A DNA stretch of 64,000 bases from Microlunatus parietis (GCF_013407955.1 NZ_JACCBU010000001.1:3658001-3722000); one strand, 5' to 3'; positions 44,738 to 54,900 are shown, counted from the stretch's first letter. Numbers and translations are program-made. Notes: generated by a model not told the origin, from the sequence alone.

Positions 44738-47371
44738 ATGAGCGAGATCGCACCGCCGGCGGACCGTCGGGAACCCGTCGATCTGCAGGAGGAGATCCAG
44801 AAGTCCTACCTCGATTACGCGATGAGCGTGATCGTGGGCCGGGCGCTGCCGGACGTCCGGGACGGCCTGAAGCCGGTGCACCGCCGGATCCTCTATGCCA
44901 TGTACGACGGCGGCTATCGGCCCGACCGGGGCTGGAACAAGTGCGCTCGCGTGGTCGGTGAGGTGATGGGTCAGTATCACCCGCACGGCGACAGCGCGAT
45001 CTACGACAGCCTGGTCCGGCTGGCCCAGCCGTGGGTGATGCGGGCACCGCTGGTCCAGGGGCAGGGCAACTTCGGGTCGCCGGGCAACGACCCCGCGGCG
45101 GCGATGCGCTACACCGAGTGCAAGATGGCGCCGCTGGCCATGGAGATGGTCCGCGACATCACCGAGAACACGGTCGACTTCAAGCCGAACTACGACGGCA
45201 AGGAGCAGGAGCCGGTCGTCCTGCCGAGCCGGTTCCCGAACGTCCTGGTCAATCCCTCGCCGGGGATCGCGGTCGGGATGGCGACGAACATCCCGCCGCA
45301 CAACCTGCGCGAGGTCGCCGCCGCCGTGCAGTGGTATCTGCAGCATCCCGAGGCGACCGCCGAGGAGCTGCTGGACGCCGCGATCGAGCGGATCCCCGGC
45401 CCCGACTTCCCGAACGGCGCCCTGATCGTCGGCCGGGAGGGGATCGAGAACGCGTACCGGACCGGCCGCGGCTCGATCACCATGCGCGCCGTGGTCGACA
45501 TCGAAGAGGACAAGTCCGGCCGGACCCTGCTGGTGGTCACCGAGCTGCCGCACATGGTCAACCCGGACAACCTCGCGGTCAAGATCGCCGACCTGGTCAA
45601 CGCCGGCCGGGTGACCGGGATCGCCGACATCCGCGACGACACCTCGACCCGGACCGGGCAGCGGCTGGTCATCGTCCTCAAGCGGGACGCGCAGCCGCGG
45701 GTGGTGCTGAACAACCTCTACAAGCACACCCAGCTGCAGGACAACTTCGGCTGCAACATGCTGGCCCTGGTCGACGACGTGCCGCGGACGCTGCGGCTGG
45801 ACCAGTTCATCTCCTACTGGGTCGACCACCAGATCGAGGTCATCCAGCGCCGTACCCAGCACCGGCTGGACCAGGCGGAGAAGGACGCCCACATCTACCG
45901 CGGCCTGGTCAAGGCGCTCGACGCGCTGGACGAGGTGATCGCCTTGATCCGGCGCAGCCCGAGCACCGAGGAGGCGCGGGACGGCCTGATCGAGCTGCTG
46001 GAGATCGACGAGATCCAGGCCAACGCGATCCTCGACATGCAGCTGCGTCGGCTGGCCGCCCTGGAACGGCAGCGGATCATCGACCGGCTGGCCGAGATCG
46101 AGACCCGGATCGCCGACCTCAAGGACATCCTGGCCAAGCCGGAGCGGCAGCGGCAGATCGTCGGCGACGAGCTGACCGAGATCGTCGACAAGTACGGCGA
46201 CGACCGGCGCACCCAGATCATCGCGGCCGACGGCGACCTCGGTGCCGAGGACCTGATCCCGGACTCCGACGTCGTGGTGACGATCACCCGCGGCGGGTAC
46301 GCCAAGCGCACCAACACCGACCAGTACCGGGTGCAGAAGCGCGGCGGCAAGGGGGTCCGGGGCGCGTCGCTGCGGGTGGACGACGAGGTCGATCACCTGT
46401 TCGCGACCACCAACCACCACTGGATCCTGTTCTTCACCAACAAGGGCCGGGTCTACCGGTCGAAGGTGTGGATGCTGCCGGAGGCCGGCCGGGACGCCAA
46501 GGGCGGGCACGTCGCCGGGCTGTTGTCGTTCCTGCCGGACGAGGAGATCGCCCAGGTGCTGGCGATCCGGGACTACCAGGCGTATCCGTACCTGCTGCTG
46601 GCGACCAAGCACGGCCTGGTCAAGAAGACCGCCCTGTCCGCGTACGACTCACCGCGGCAGGCCGGCGTGATCGCGATCAACTTCCGCGAGGAGGACGACG
46701 AGCTGATCGGCGCCGAGCCGTGCGGGCCGACCGACCACGTCCTGCTGATCTCCCGGAAGGGCCAGTCGATCCGGTTCGCGGCGAGCGACGAGCAGCTGCG
46801 GCCGATGGGCCGGGCCACCTCCGGCGTCACCGGGATGAAGTTCCGCGACGGCGACGAACTGCTCTCGATGACCACCATCCGGGAGCAGGCCGAGGAGGAC
46901 GAGCTGTACGTCTTCACCGTCACGGACGGCGGTTTTGCGAAGCGGACTAAGGTCTCCGAATACCGTCAACAGGGCCGCGGCGGGCTGGGTATCAAGGCCA
47001 TGAAGCTGGCCGAAGATCGCGGATCTTTGGTCGGAGGGCTGGTTGTAACGGACAATGACCAGGTGATCGCCATCAAGGCCAGTGGCCAGATCACCCGGAG
47101 TGCGGTGGCTGAAGTGCCGGTCAAAGGCCGGGACACCATGGGTGTGAAGTTCGTTGGCGTACGCGAGGGGGATTCGGTGGCGGTCATCGCGCTGAATCCG
47201 GAGACAACAGCAGAAGCGGCCGAATTGGACGCAGAGTCCGCCGACGCCGACGATCAGGCGGCAGTGGGCGAATCGCAGGACGTGTCCCCGGAGGCCGTGA
47301 CAAACACCCCGCAAGCAACGGATGCTGGTGACGAACCAGAAGCCGGCGGGGCTGAGGAGGATGAGACGTGA
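44738..47371 (+). CDS. gyrA: DNA gyrase subunit A
   Basis: 877 residues with the breakage-reunion domain: [44 protein letters not shown] in which Ser86 and Asp90 are the susceptible-type residues, and catalytic Tyr125 in MRYTECKM. The C-terminal beta-pinwheel includes [10 protein letters not shown] and [13 protein letters not shown] 45-residue acidic Glu/Asp/Ala tail follows the last blade. Its stop overlaps the DUF3566 GTG (GTGA), indicating coupled translation. Confidence 0.98.
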   Translation: MSEIAPPADRREPVDLQEEIQKSYLDYAMSVIVGRALPDVRDGLKPVHRRILYAMYDGGYRPDRGWNKCARVVGEVMGQYHPHGDSAIYDSLVRLAQPWVMRAPLVQGQGNFGSPGNDPAAAMRYTECKMAPLAMEMVRDITENTVDFKPNYDGKEQEPVVLPSRFPNVLVNPSPGIAVGMATNIPPHNLREVAAAVQWYLQHPEATAEELLDAAIERIPGPDFPNGALIVGREGIENAYRTGRGSITMRAVVDIEEDKSGRTLLVVTELPHMVNPDNLAVKIADLVNAGRVTGIADIRDDTSTRTGQRLVIVLKRDAQPRVVLNNLYKHTQLQDNFGCNMLALVDDVPRTLRLDQFISYWVDHQIEVIQRRTQHRLDQAEKDAHIYRGLVKALDALDEVIALIRRSPSTEEARDGLIELLEIDEIQANAILDMQLRRLAALERQRIIDRLAEIETRIADLKDILAKPERQRQIVGDELTEIVDKYGDDRRTQIIAADGDLGAEDLIPDSDVVVTITRGGYAKRTNTDQYRVQKRGGKGVRGASLRVDDEVDHLFATTNHHWILFFTNKGRVYRSKVWMLPEAGRDAKGGHVAGLLSFLPDEEIAQVLAIRDYQAYPYLLLATKHGLVKKTALSAYDSPRQAGVIAINFREEDDELIGAEPCGPTDHVLLISRKGQSIRFAASDEQLRPMGRATSGVTGMKFRDGDELLSMTTIREQAEEDELYVFTVTDGGFAKRTKVSEYRQQGRGGLGIKAMKLAEDRGSLVGGLVVTDNDQVIAIKASGQITRSAVAEVPVKGRDTMGVKFVGVREGDSVAVIALNPETTAEAAELDAESADADDQAAVGESQDVSPEAVTNTPQATDAGDEPEAGGAEEDET

Positions 47372-48585
47372 GCGAAGCCAACCGGAGCCAGATTCCCCGT
47401 GAGGGAATCCCTCCTCGGGGTGCGGGACCCGGCGGAGGTGACAGCCCGGCTAACGCCGCTCGGGGTCAGAACAGCGCCGGATCGCCCAACCGGACCGGTC
47501 GGGTAGTCACCGGCCAACGGCCCGCCAACGCTCCGCGCCCCGTTCCCGCTCCGGGGCAGCCGGCCCCGAACGGGAACGGCAACGGGGTGAACGGGAACGG
47601 CAGTTACGGCCGGAACGGCTCCGGCCAGGCCGGCCGCCCGGGTGCGCCGCGGCAGGGTGGACCGCAGCCGAGCTCGGCGCAGTCCCCGCAGCCGCGGCCG
47701 GTGCCGGGGCGCCAGCCGGCGCCGCAACCGGGGGCCTCCAAGGAGTCGCTGCGGAACAAGCTCGGCCTCGGTCAGAAGGCCCAGCCGGGCGCGGGCGCAC
47801 CGCGTCCATCGGCCGGATCGCCGTCCTCCGGCGGCGCTCCGACCCAACGTCCGCCCGTGGCCCGCCCGGGCGCTGCCGGCGCCGCGGGTGCCGGAGCGGC
47901 TGCGGGAACGCGGCAGCCCGGAACTCCGGTCGCTCGGGCCAACCAGCCGGGCGTCACCCGGCCCGGCCAGCAGGGCGCCCGCCCGCAGCCGAGCCCGGCC
48001 GCCCGGACCGGCCAGCCCGAACCGTCGCGGCCCGGTGTTCCTCGACCGGACACCGCCCGCACCGGCACGACCAGCCCGGTGTCCGCGCCCCGGACCGAGA
48101 TGCTCAACGTCGGTTCGCCGACCCGGACCGTCGGCACCGCGGCATCGGCGGGTTCGCCGACCGAACGTTCCCGCGCCGAGCTCGGCCTGCCGCCGAAGGC
48201 CGGTCAGGCCCGCCGGACCCGCAAGGCCCGGCTCCGGCTGTCCCGGCTGGACCCGTGGTCGGTGATGAAGACGTCGTTCCTGTTCTCGATCTCGGCCGGC
48301 ATCGTGCTGGTGGTCGCGGTCTACGCGATCTGGACCGTGTTGCAGGGCTCCGGCCTGTTCGAGTCGGTCAACCTGATGATCGGGTCCGTCACCGACGCGC
48401 CGAACGACACCACGCCGTTCCGGATCGAGGAGTACGTGAACACGCCGAAGGTGATGGGCGTCGCCGCGCTGATCGCCTGCGTCGACGTGGTCATCCTGAC
48501 CGCCCTGGCCACCCTCGGCTCGTTCCTCTACAACCTCGCCGCCACCATGCTCGGCGGCCTCGAGGTCACCCTCGCCGAGGACTGA
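47368..48585 (+). CDS. DUF3566 transmembrane protein
   Basis: The 405-residue protein has about 270 residues of Pro/Gly/Ala/Arg/Asn low complexity, then [44 protein letters not shown] and a second helix [41 protein letters not shown]. This C-terminal pair is the DUF3566 signature found right after gyrA in many actinobacteria. DUF3566 proteins are about 150-300 residues, so the disordered arm is unusually long. A cell-division link is inferred for the family, not shown here. Confidence 0.88.
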   Translation: MSEANRSQIPREGIPPRGAGPGGGDSPANAARGQNSAGSPNRTGRVVTGQRPANAPRPVPAPGQPAPNGNGNGVNGNGSYGRNGSGQAGRPGAPRQGGPQPSSAQSPQPRPVPGRQPAPQPGASKESLRNKLGLGQKAQPGAGAPRPSAGSPSSGGAPTQRPPVARPGAAGAAGAGAAAGTRQPGTPVARANQPGVTRPGQQGARPQPSPAARTGQPEPSRPGVPRPDTARTGTTSPVSAPRTEMLNVGSPTRTVGTAASAGSPTERSRAELGLPPKAGQARRTRKARLRLSRLDPWSVMKTSFLFSISAGIVLVVAVYAIWTVLQGSGLFESVNLMIGSVTDAPNDTTPFRIEEYVNTPKVMGVAALIACVDVVILTALATLGSFLYNLAATMLGGLEVTLAED

Positions 48586-48948
48586 TCCCGAGCCACCCGC
48601 TCCCGGAGCTTCCCAACCACAACGCTCCTTGAGCCCGAATCCACCGCGCCCGAACCGGAACAGCTGAGCCGGGTTCCCGGCGAACCGCGGCCGTCGCGGC
48701 CGAGGTGCGGACGCCAGGTCACTGAGCGGACTACTTGACCTCACTTTCGGCGAGTTCTGCCGGTCAAGCGGTCCGTTCGGCGATGTCGAGGCTGCGATGG
48801 TGAGGCGAACGGTCGCGGTAGGCCCGGGGGCGGTCCGTGTATGCGGAGGTCGGGGCGTGTCGCTTGGTCGTTGGGCAGGCCCCGATCAAGCCAAAGCGCC
48901 CTGAGCCCAGCGCGGGCCCAGGGCGTCTCGCTCTCGTACGCGCAGAAG
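48586..48948. other. gene-free stretch after DUF3566 with a hairpin
   Basis: No gene is supported. CGCCCTG (48898-48904) pairs with CAGGGCG (48920-48926) around GAGCCCAG..GGGCC, a stem that could end the minus-strand PhyH message (followed by CTTTGG on that strand), with weak U content. Confidence 0.4.
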
Positions 48949-49776
48949 TCAGTGTCCTTCGGGTAGCTCCCAACCGACCCCGCACGGACCGCCGCCGGCC
49001 GCCTCGTCGATCCACACCTCGTCGCCGCCCGGCGTCAGCAGCGGCTGGTAGAACGTCGCGATCTCCATGCTCGCCTGCGGCACGTAGTGGAAGATCAACG
49101 ACCGCCGGAACCGGTCGGCGCTGCTGTTGGCCAGCGACCCGTGCACCGTGCTGCCGTGGAAGAAGAGCACGTCGCCGGCCCGCATCTCGGTCTGTACGGT
49201 GCTCAGGCCCGGCGGGATCGAGACCTGCACCGCGGAGAACGACTCGTTGAGGTCGGCCGGCTCCGGGCACTCGAGGTCGTACACGTGTGAGCCCGGCACC
49301 ACCATCAGCCCGCCGTTCTCGGCGTCGCAGTCGTCGACCGCGATCCAGGCGGCGAGACAGGTCTCCGGGTGCGCCTGCAGGAACAGGTTGTCCTGGTGCA
49401 GCGCCTGGCCGCGGGCCGTCGGCGGCTTGAAGTAGAACATCGACTGGGCGGCGAAGGTCGGCCCGAGCAACCGCTGGACCCGCTGGATCAGCCGGGGTTC
49501 CAGCATCCAGGACCGGGCCAGCCGGCCGACCTCGAGATCGGAGCGGCGGTGCGGCTGGACGAATCGCGGATAGCGGGCCAGCGGATCGTCCTGCGGGACC
49601 CCGTCGTCGTGTCCGATCGAATTGTCCCGCTCCACCTGCTCGGTGAACGCGACCTTGATCGTTTCGATCTCCTCGGCGGTGAGCAGTCCCCGAACGTGGA
49701 CCACCCCGTTGCGGCGATAGGCGTCGACCAGGTCGGCGTCCTGATCAAGCACGATATGTGACATAAACCTGATCAT
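48949..49776 (-). CDS. phytanoyl-CoA dioxygenase (PhyH)-family Fe(II)/2-oxoglutarate oxygenase
   Basis: The 275-residue protein has the PhyH iron site: QALHQDNLFLQAHPETCLAAWIAVDDCDAENGGLMVVPGSH (His-X-Asp and the following Gly-rich turn), GDVLFFHGSTVHGSLANSS with the distal His, and RRSLIFHYVP containing the 2-oxoglutarate Arg. These enzymes hydroxylate small molecules, not only phytanoyl-CoA. The second ATG at 49764 is an alternative start. It is divergent to an AraC regulator, probably its controller. Substrate unknown. Confidence 0.9.
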   Translation of the reverse strand: MIRFMSHIVLDQDADLVDAYRRNGVVHVRGLLTAEEIETIKVAFTEQVERDNSIGHDDGVPQDDPLARYPRFVQPHRRSDLEVGRLARSWMLEPRLIQRVQRLLGPTFAAQSMFYFKPPTARGQALHQDNLFLQAHPETCLAAWIAVDDCDAENGGLMVVPGSHVYDLECPEPADLNESFSAVQVSIPPGLSTVQTEMRAGDVLFFHGSTVHGSLANSSADRFRRSLIFHYVPQASMEIATFYQPLLTPGGDEVWIDEAAGGGPCGVGWELPEGH

Positions 49777-49799
49777 CGGGCCGGTCCTCGAACCGGACC

Positions 49800-50648
49800 A
49801 TGGAACCGACGGCCGTCTTCATGGAAGATCGTGCTGTGGGCATCACACGGGTCGAGTCGCACATCCCGCAGATCGACGCTGTCGAGGCCGGTCACCTGTC
49901 GGAGGGCGAGGACTACGCGACCTACCGCAGCCGCGGCACCACGGATTGGCTGCTGATCCAGACCGTAGGCGGCGCCGGCCGGTTCGGCGTCGGGGCGGCC
50001 GAGGTGATCGTCCGGCCGGACTCGGTCGCGCTGCTCCGGCCTGGGACCGTCCACGACTACGGCTCCCACCATGATCATTGGGAGCTGTTGTTCGCCCACT
50101 TCCACCCGCGCGCCGAGTGGCTGGCCCTGCTCGACTGGCCCGAGGCTGCCCCCGGTCTGCGGGTCCTCGACCTCTCCCCCACCCTGGCCGGCCGCGTCGC
50201 CGACGCCCTGGCCCTGGCGGCCCGGAACTCGCTCAGCGGCCTGGCCCGTGGCCGCCTCTTCGCCGTCAACGCAGTCGAACTCGCCCTGCTCTGGTGCGAC
50301 ACCCAGAACCCCGCCGAGGGCCGGATGGACGACCGGGTCCTCGCCGTCAGCGAACACGTCGGCCGCCACCTCACCGACCCGCTGACCATCGCCGACCTGG
50401 CCGCCGTCGCCAACCTCTCCCCCTCCCGCCTCGGCCACCTGTTCGCCGAGCAGGTCGGCAGCAGTCCGCAGCAGTACGTCCAGGCCCGCCGGATCGAACT
50501 GGCCAAGCAACTCCTCGACCTGACCACCCGCCCGATCGCCGAGATCGCCGCCGAAGTCGGCTACCCCGACCCGCTCTACTTCTCGACCCGCTTCCGCCGC
50601 CAGGTCGGTCTCAGCCCGTCCGCGTACCGGCTCCGGGACGGCCGCTGA
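49800..50648 (+). CDS. AraC-family transcription regulator
   Basis: The 282-residue protein has an N-terminal cupin-like sensor (LIQTVGGAGRFGVGAAEVIVRPDSVALLRPGTVHDYG, histidines in the loop) and the double helix-turn-helix LTIADLAAVANLSPSRLGHLFAEQVGSSPQQYVQARRIELAKQLL and IAEIAAEVGYPDPLYFSTRFRRQVGLSPSAYR. ATG 49821 or GTG 49836 are possible starts. With PhyH divergent and only 23 bases away, control of that gene is likely. Its effector may be the PhyH substrate. Confidence 0.92.
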   Translation: MEPTAVFMEDRAVGITRVESHIPQIDAVEAGHLSEGEDYATYRSRGTTDWLLIQTVGGAGRFGVGAAEVIVRPDSVALLRPGTVHDYGSHHDHWELLFAHFHPRAEWLALLDWPEAAPGLRVLDLSPTLAGRVADALALAARNSLSGLARGRLFAVNAVELALLWCDTQNPAEGRMDDRVLAVSEHVGRHLTDPLTIADLAAVANLSPSRLGHLFAEQVGSSPQQYVQARRIELAKQLLDLTTRPIAEIAAEVGYPDPLYFSTRFRRQVGLSPSAYRLRDGR

Positions 50649-50721
50649 GATACCGATTTGAGCAAGGTCTCCGGAAGGACTAATCTGTCCGTTCGTGCCC
50701 ACTCGGGCACTCCGCAGTCGC

Positions 50722-50795
50722 GGGCCTATAGCTCAGACGGTTAGAGCGCTGCCCTGATAAGGCAGAGGTCAGTGGTTCAAGTCCACTTAGGCCCA
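50722..50795 (+). tRNA. tRNA-Ile (GAT)
   Basis: Acceptor arms GGGCCTA and TAGGCCC pair fully, the anticodon stem CTGCC-GGCAG encloses CTGATAA with anticodon GAT at 50756-50758, and the T arm reads GTGGTTCAAGTCCAC. Discriminator A at 50795 is followed by CCCCC, so CCA is not encoded. The tRNA-Ala that often follows in other genomes is not seen. Confidence 0.97.
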
Positions 50796-50800
50796 CCCCC

Positions 50801-51097
50801 TCTGGCTCACCCTGCTCGGTTGCTGTGGCAACGCTCGCCCAGGTCGGGGGTCCTCTTTTGGGGGACCGAGTCCCCCAGGCCCCCTACGGCGCCGGTGTGG
50901 GATTGCGGCGACAGTGCAGGATGGTGGACGTCCGACTTCTCTGGCTCGCTCTGCTCGGTTGCTGTGGCAACGCTCGCCTAGGTCGGGGGTCCTCCGTTGG
51001 GGGACCGAGTCCCCCAGACCCCCTACGGCGCCGGTGTGGGAGTGCGGCGCCGGTGTGGGATTGCGGCGCCAGTGCAGGATGGTGGACTTCCGACCCC
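50801..51097. repeat. tandem direct repeat of about 139 bases after tRNA-Ile
   Basis: Unit 1 is 50801-50939 and unit 2 is 50940-51097. Each contains CTCGGTTGCTGTGGCAACGC, then a hairpin TGGGGGAC-CGA-GTCCCCCA (50859-50877 in unit 1) and CAGTGCAGGATGGTGGAC. Unit 2 has an extra 19 bases, a duplicated GGCGCCGGTGTGGGA motif. A third unit begins after 51097. No coding content. Confidence 0.85.
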
Positions 51098-51109
51098 TGG
51101 CTCGCCCCT

Positions 51110-51949
51110 TCACAGGGCTAGCAGCCGTGATTCCGCCAGACGCAGGTGCAGGTCAACATCCCTGGGTTTGAAGTGCCTGATCGTCCAATCCACCAGGCGA
51201 AGGCCCCAATGAGCCCAATACGCCCGCAGCGTCTCCGGCTCGATCAGATCCTCAAGAATCTCGTCCAACCGCGCCAGTACGACGGGGTCCGGCGCCTCCC
51301 ACTCAAGGATGTAGCGCATCTTGACCAGCCCAAAGTGACGATCTCCCCGAGCCGTACTCAGGTCCCAATCGATGACACCAGTCAAAGTGTCGTCATTGTC
51401 GAACAGGACATTGGTGTGATTGAGGTCGGCATGCACGAGATCAGTCCCGTGCATCTCAACATCGCCGACCTCACGCACGCAGTCCAGCAACCGGCGACTT
51501 CGGGCACTGTGCGTCTCCAGCGGGCCGCAGCCCCGCTCATGGCGAAGCAGCAGCATGGGCGCCGGCACATCGGGGCGATCAGCAAGCAGGTCAGTGAACT
51601 GCTCGTTCACCTCGATCATCGTCTCCAGCTTCGCCACGTCCAGACGCTTCACCTCGCCCGGCACACGTTCCTGCACGATCACCCGGCGCTCGGCCAATGG
51701 CACAACCAGCTGATACTCGGGCACCGAGATCCCGCGTGATCGCGCCAGGATCATCAGTTCAGCCTGCTGTTGGAGCGCTGCCAGTGGGGCGATCGACGGT
51801 GTCGCTACACCCTCTCGACCATCCGGCCACCGCACGAACACCGCGCCGCCAGTTCCGCCTTGAGCCGCGATGCCTCGCAGAACAAGATCGGCGCCCGTCG
51901 CCGCATTGACCTCATCAACGAGAGTTGCCGCATCAGCTTCAGCCAGCAT
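51110..51949 (-). CDS. aminoglycoside phosphotransferase-family kinase
   Basis: ATG 51949, 6 bases after AGGAAG, gives 279 residues (ATG 51955 is an alternative). The kinase-like catalytic loop is LVHADLNHTNVLFDND (His-Asp-Asn) and the metal-binding site VIDWDLSTARGD. The N-lobe is divergent, with GGTGGAVFVRWPDGREGVA as the likely nucleotide loop. It belongs to the APH/choline kinase superfamily; actual acceptor unknown. The tandem repeat region ends close to its stop. Confidence 0.85.
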   Translation of the reverse strand: MLAEADAATLVDEVNAATGADLVLRGIAAQGGTGGAVFVRWPDGREGVATPSIAPLAALQQQAELMILARSRGISVPEYQLVVPLAERRVIVQERVPGEVKRLDVAKLETMIEVNEQFTDLLADRPDVPAPMLLLRHERGCGPLETHSARSRRLLDCVREVGDVEMHGTDLVHADLNHTNVLFDNDDTLTGVIDWDLSTARGDRHFGLVKMRYILEWEAPDPVVLARLDEILEDLIEPETLRAYWAHWGLRLVDWTIRHFKPRDVDLHLRLAESRLLAL

Positions 51950-52123
51950 GAGCATCTTCCTACCGCACGGCACCGACAGCCGATCAGATTCGGTGTGAAG
52001 GTCACGGTGGAACGAGGCAGGTGTGGGCCGCAAGGCCGGGAGGGTGATCACCAGACTCACCCGAGTGTTCCGACCTGCTGAAACCAGTCGCCCCGGCCGA
52101 CAAGCTCGGCCTAGGGTGCAGGG

Positions 52124-52891
52124 ATGGTTCTGTGGCTGGAGGCGGTGAGCTTCGACGTGGCGGACGCACCAGCGGTAGCCGCCTTCTGGGCCGGGCTGCT
52201 CGGACGGGGCGTCGTGACGGAGCCGGGTGGCGTTCTGGTGCCGGGTGACAACACCCAGGTCGGGCTTCGCTTCGTCAGCTCCGCCACCGAACACGGCAGC
52301 CGGTCGAGGCTGCACCTGCACCTGACCAGCAGCAGCCCGGATGATCAGCAGCGAACCGTGGAGAAGGCGCTCCGGCTGGGCGGTCGCCACTTGGACGTGG
52401 GCCAAGGGCACGACGACCCTTGGGTCGTGTTGGCCGACCCGGGCGGCAACGCACTGTGTGTGATCGAGCCGGACAACACCTTCCTGGCCGGTACGGGCTA
52501 CCTCGGCGAAGTCACGTGCGACGGCTCCAGGGCGGCCGGCCTGTTCTGGCGCGACGCACTCGGGTGGCCGCTGGTCTGGGACCGGGGCGAACAGACTGCG
52601 GTCCAATCGCCGCTCGGCGGCACCAAGATCTCCTGGGATTCATGGGGCGCGCAGGAGGTCAACGCCAAGAGCCCAAGGACCTGGCAGCGCTTCGATCTGA
52701 TCACCGCGGACGTCGCCGGCGAGTCGGACCGACTGGTCTCGCTCGGTGCGACCCGGGTGTCCGAGTCGTCGGACGGCGTCGAGTTGGCCGACCCGGACGG
52801 CCACGCGTTCAGCCTCGGCCGGGGCGGTCCGGCCGGGCGCCGGTCGCGTGACAGTCTGGATGCATGGTCGCCGCTGCCAAGGACGTTCTGA
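52124..52891 (+). CDS. VOC-superfamily (glyoxalase-like) protein
   Basis: Two betaalphabetabetabeta repeats are visible in 255 residues: VSFDVADAPAVAAFWAGLLG with WVVLADPGGNALCVIE, and GEVTCDGSRAAGLFWRDALG with VELADPDGHAFSLG. This matches glyoxalase/bleomycin-resistance-like proteins of the VOC superfamily. Its function may be an isomerase, dioxygenase or binding protein. It overlaps the DinB gene by 28 bases, so the two are coupled. Confidence 0.85.
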   Translation: MVLWLEAVSFDVADAPAVAAFWAGLLGRGVVTEPGGVLVPGDNTQVGLRFVSSATEHGSRSRLHLHLTSSSPDDQQRTVEKALRLGGRHLDVGQGHDDPWVVLADPGGNALCVIEPDNTFLAGTGYLGEVTCDGSRAAGLFWRDALGWPLVWDRGEQTAVQSPLGGTKISWDSWGAQEVNAKSPRTWQRFDLITADVAGESDRLVSLGATRVSESSDGVELADPDGHAFSLGRGGPAGRRSRDSLDAWSPLPRTF

Positions 52892-53436
52892 AGGACTACC
52901 TCCAGGGTGCGCGCGACGTACTGCTGTGGAAACTCGAAGGTCTGTCCGAGCGCGACCTGCGGTTGCCGCGAACACCGACCGGGACCAACCTGCTGGGGAT
53001 CGTCAAGCACGCGCTGAACACCGAGGTGATCTACTTCGGCCCGACGTTCGGTCGCGCGTGGGCCACACCGGAGGAGCTTGTAGCTTCCGACGACCCCGAT
53101 CCGCTGGCCGGCTGGTACGCCACCGAAGCGGAGACGGCCACCGGCATCGTCGACCTCTACCGCCGAGTGCGGTCGTTCGCCGACCAGACCATCGACGCCC
53201 TGCCGCTGGACGCGATCGGCCACGTCGCCCATTGGGGCGACGAGGAGGTCACGCTCCACCAGGTCATGATCCACAAGACCGCCGACCTGCAGCGCCACGC
53301 TGGGCACGTCGACATCCTCCGCGAACAACTCGACGGTGCTGTTGGTCTCCTCCCTGGTCACTCCAATCTTCCCGACGCCACGGATTGGGCGGCGTACACG
53401 AAGCGGCTCACGAAGATCGCTCACCGCTTCGATTGA
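52864..53436 (+). CDS. DinB-family metal-dependent protein
   Basis: 190 residues with the four-helix DinB layout: YLQGARDVLLWKLEGLSERDL, LGIVKHALNTEVIYFG (first His), VTLHQVMIHKTADLQRHAGHVDILREQLDG (two more His, HxxxH). DinB proteins bind Zn or Ni and include mycothiol-dependent transferases in actinobacteria, which is plausible here. Overlap with the VOC gene supports shared expression. Confidence 0.88.
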   Translation: MVAAAKDVLKDYLQGARDVLLWKLEGLSERDLRLPRTPTGTNLLGIVKHALNTEVIYFGPTFGRAWATPEELVASDDPDPLAGWYATEAETATGIVDLYRRVRSFADQTIDALPLDAIGHVAHWGDEEVTLHQVMIHKTADLQRHAGHVDILREQLDGAVGLLPGHSNLPDATDWAAYTKRLTKIAHRFD

Positions 53437-53570
53437 GCCGGAAGTCCGCGCGTCGCAGGCGGGCCCGGACGCTCGTTGGTGCACCCACCCGGCCGCCGCG
53501 ACTGTCGTAGCCGCACCCTAGGGTCGAGGTCGACGACCATGGTTGCTGATCACGGAAAAGTTGGGCGGAG

Positions 53571-54425
53571 ATGACGCGCGAGTTCGAGATCCGTCTCCTC
53601 GGCCATCCGAGTCGGGACGGCACCTTGCTGGCCGGTGATGCGCTGGCGCTGATCAAGGCGTTCAAGGAACTGACGTACCGGCTCACCCGGGCCGTCGCCG
53701 AGCGGCCGGGACTGGGGCGCACCGACGCCGCCCTGGAGCGGCTCGGCACCGTGCGGGTCGGGCTTCCGGAGAGCAGCACTCGGGTGATCTTCGTGGTCGG
53801 CGAGGAGGCCGTTCTCGATGTCGCGGACCCGATCAGCACCGGGGTGGACGAGGCGTTCTGGGAACTGGCCCATGGGCTTCGGGCAAACCGGCGGCCGGCG
53901 TTCGTCTCCGAGTCGGTCGCGGACGCGGTGGATCAGCTCGTCGTGGCGCTGAGCAAGGCCGCGAGGGGAGCCGAGCTCACCGTTCCCGGCCATGGTCGGG
54001 TCGAGGTGCGGACCAGCCTGCTCAGCCGCGATCCCTGGCGACGACGCATCCCCGGCGGCATCGGCGAGTCCGGCATCCACGGCGTACTGGAAATGGTCGA
54101 TCTGCGGACCGCCCGGTTCCGGCTCCGCGACGCGGCGCAGAACGGGATCGACCTGATCGACGTCCGGAACGCGGAGACGGCCGCCCATCTGGTCGGCGAG
54201 GCCGTGACCGCAACCGGAGTCCTGGCGCTCGGCCGCGGCACCGGCCACCATCGGATGGAGCAGGCCGTCATCGCGGAGCGGCTGGATCTCGACCGGCAGA
54301 TCGGCGCTGCGGAAGTACCGTCGTTGACCGAGGTCGTCCACACCGCGGCCAGGAAGCCCGCGCCCGCCCCGCTGGAGTTGGCGCCCGAGCAGCTGGACGA
54401 CTTGCTGGCGGCGCTCGATGGCTGA
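53571..54425 (+). CDS. hypothetical protein paired with a PIN-domain gene
   Basis: 284 residues with no signal peptide, membrane segment or motif that I recognise. The N-terminal part (REFEIRLLGHPSRDGTLLAGDALALIKAFKELTYRLTRAVAE) looks alpha/beta; the middle contains GRVEVRTSLLSRDPWRRRIPGG; the last 40 residues are an Ala/Pro/Leu hinge ending in a short acidic helix. The ATG of the PIN gene overlaps its end by 8 bases. It occupies the antitoxin position but is three times the usual size. Its function is unknown. Confidence 0.7.
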   Translation: MTREFEIRLLGHPSRDGTLLAGDALALIKAFKELTYRLTRAVAERPGLGRTDAALERLGTVRVGLPESSTRVIFVVGEEAVLDVADPISTGVDEAFWELAHGLRANRRPAFVSESVADAVDQLVVALSKAARGAELTVPGHGRVEVRTSLLSRDPWRRRIPGGIGESGIHGVLEMVDLRTARFRLRDAAQNGIDLIDVRNAETAAHLVGEAVTATGVLALGRGTGHHRMEQAVIAERLDLDRQIGAAEVPSLTEVVHTAARKPAPAPLELAPEQLDDLLAALDG

Positions 54426-54900
54426 CGAACTCGTCCTGGTCGACACCGACGTCTGGAGCCGGGTCATCCTCGGTCGCCGGGACCAGAGCGCCGAGGTCGC
54501 GACGTGGCGCCGGCTGCTCGTCGGCAGGCAGCCCGTGATCGCGGCGCAGACCGAGGCGGAATTGCGCTTCCTTCCGCTGGTCCACCGGTGGGAAGCCGAG
54601 AGCGCGGAGCGGTTCACCGCGCAGGTCGAGCGCACGCCGACCGCCCCCGTCACCCCCGCGGTGATCAATGCCTGGGCGGAACTCCGGGCGGCCTGTCGAG
54701 CTCGCGGGCACGCCCTCGCCGACAAGGTGCACCAGGGCAACGCCTGGGTCGCGGCCACCGCCCTGGCGTACGAACTGCCGCTGCTGACCGGCGCCGCGAT
54801 CTATCGGGGCGTTCCCGAGCTGCGGTTGCTGGAGGCCCTCGACGAAGATCAGGACGGGATCGGACCTCCGGACAGGAAAGGTCTGCTGAGCCCCAGATGA
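54418..54900 (+). CDS. PIN-domain protein with degenerate acidic residues
   Basis: 160 residues: VLVDTDVWSRVI (Asp9, Asp11) and AQTEAELRFLPL (Glu46, Glu48) fit the PIN start, but the third acidic position is Asn108 in GNAWVAATALAY, and AAIYRGVPELRLLEA lacks the fourth Asp usually seen in such relatives. It may therefore be inactive, or depend on fewer residues. Overlaps the upstream 284-residue gene. A VapC-like relationship is clear; the RNase activity is uncertain. Confidence 0.8.
   Translation: MADELVLVDTDVWSRVILGRRDQSAEVATWRRLLVGRQPVIAAQTEAELRFLPLVHRWEAESAERFTAQVERTPTAPVTPAVINAWAELRAACRARGHALADKVHQGNAWVAATALAYELPLLTGAAIYRGVPELRLLEALDEDQDGIGPPDRKGLLSPR

Noticed and set aside
50859..50877. 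Hairpin in the tRNA-Ile repeats as terminator
   Set aside because: The T-run lies before, not after, the stem on the plus strand, and no U-run follows on the minus strand.
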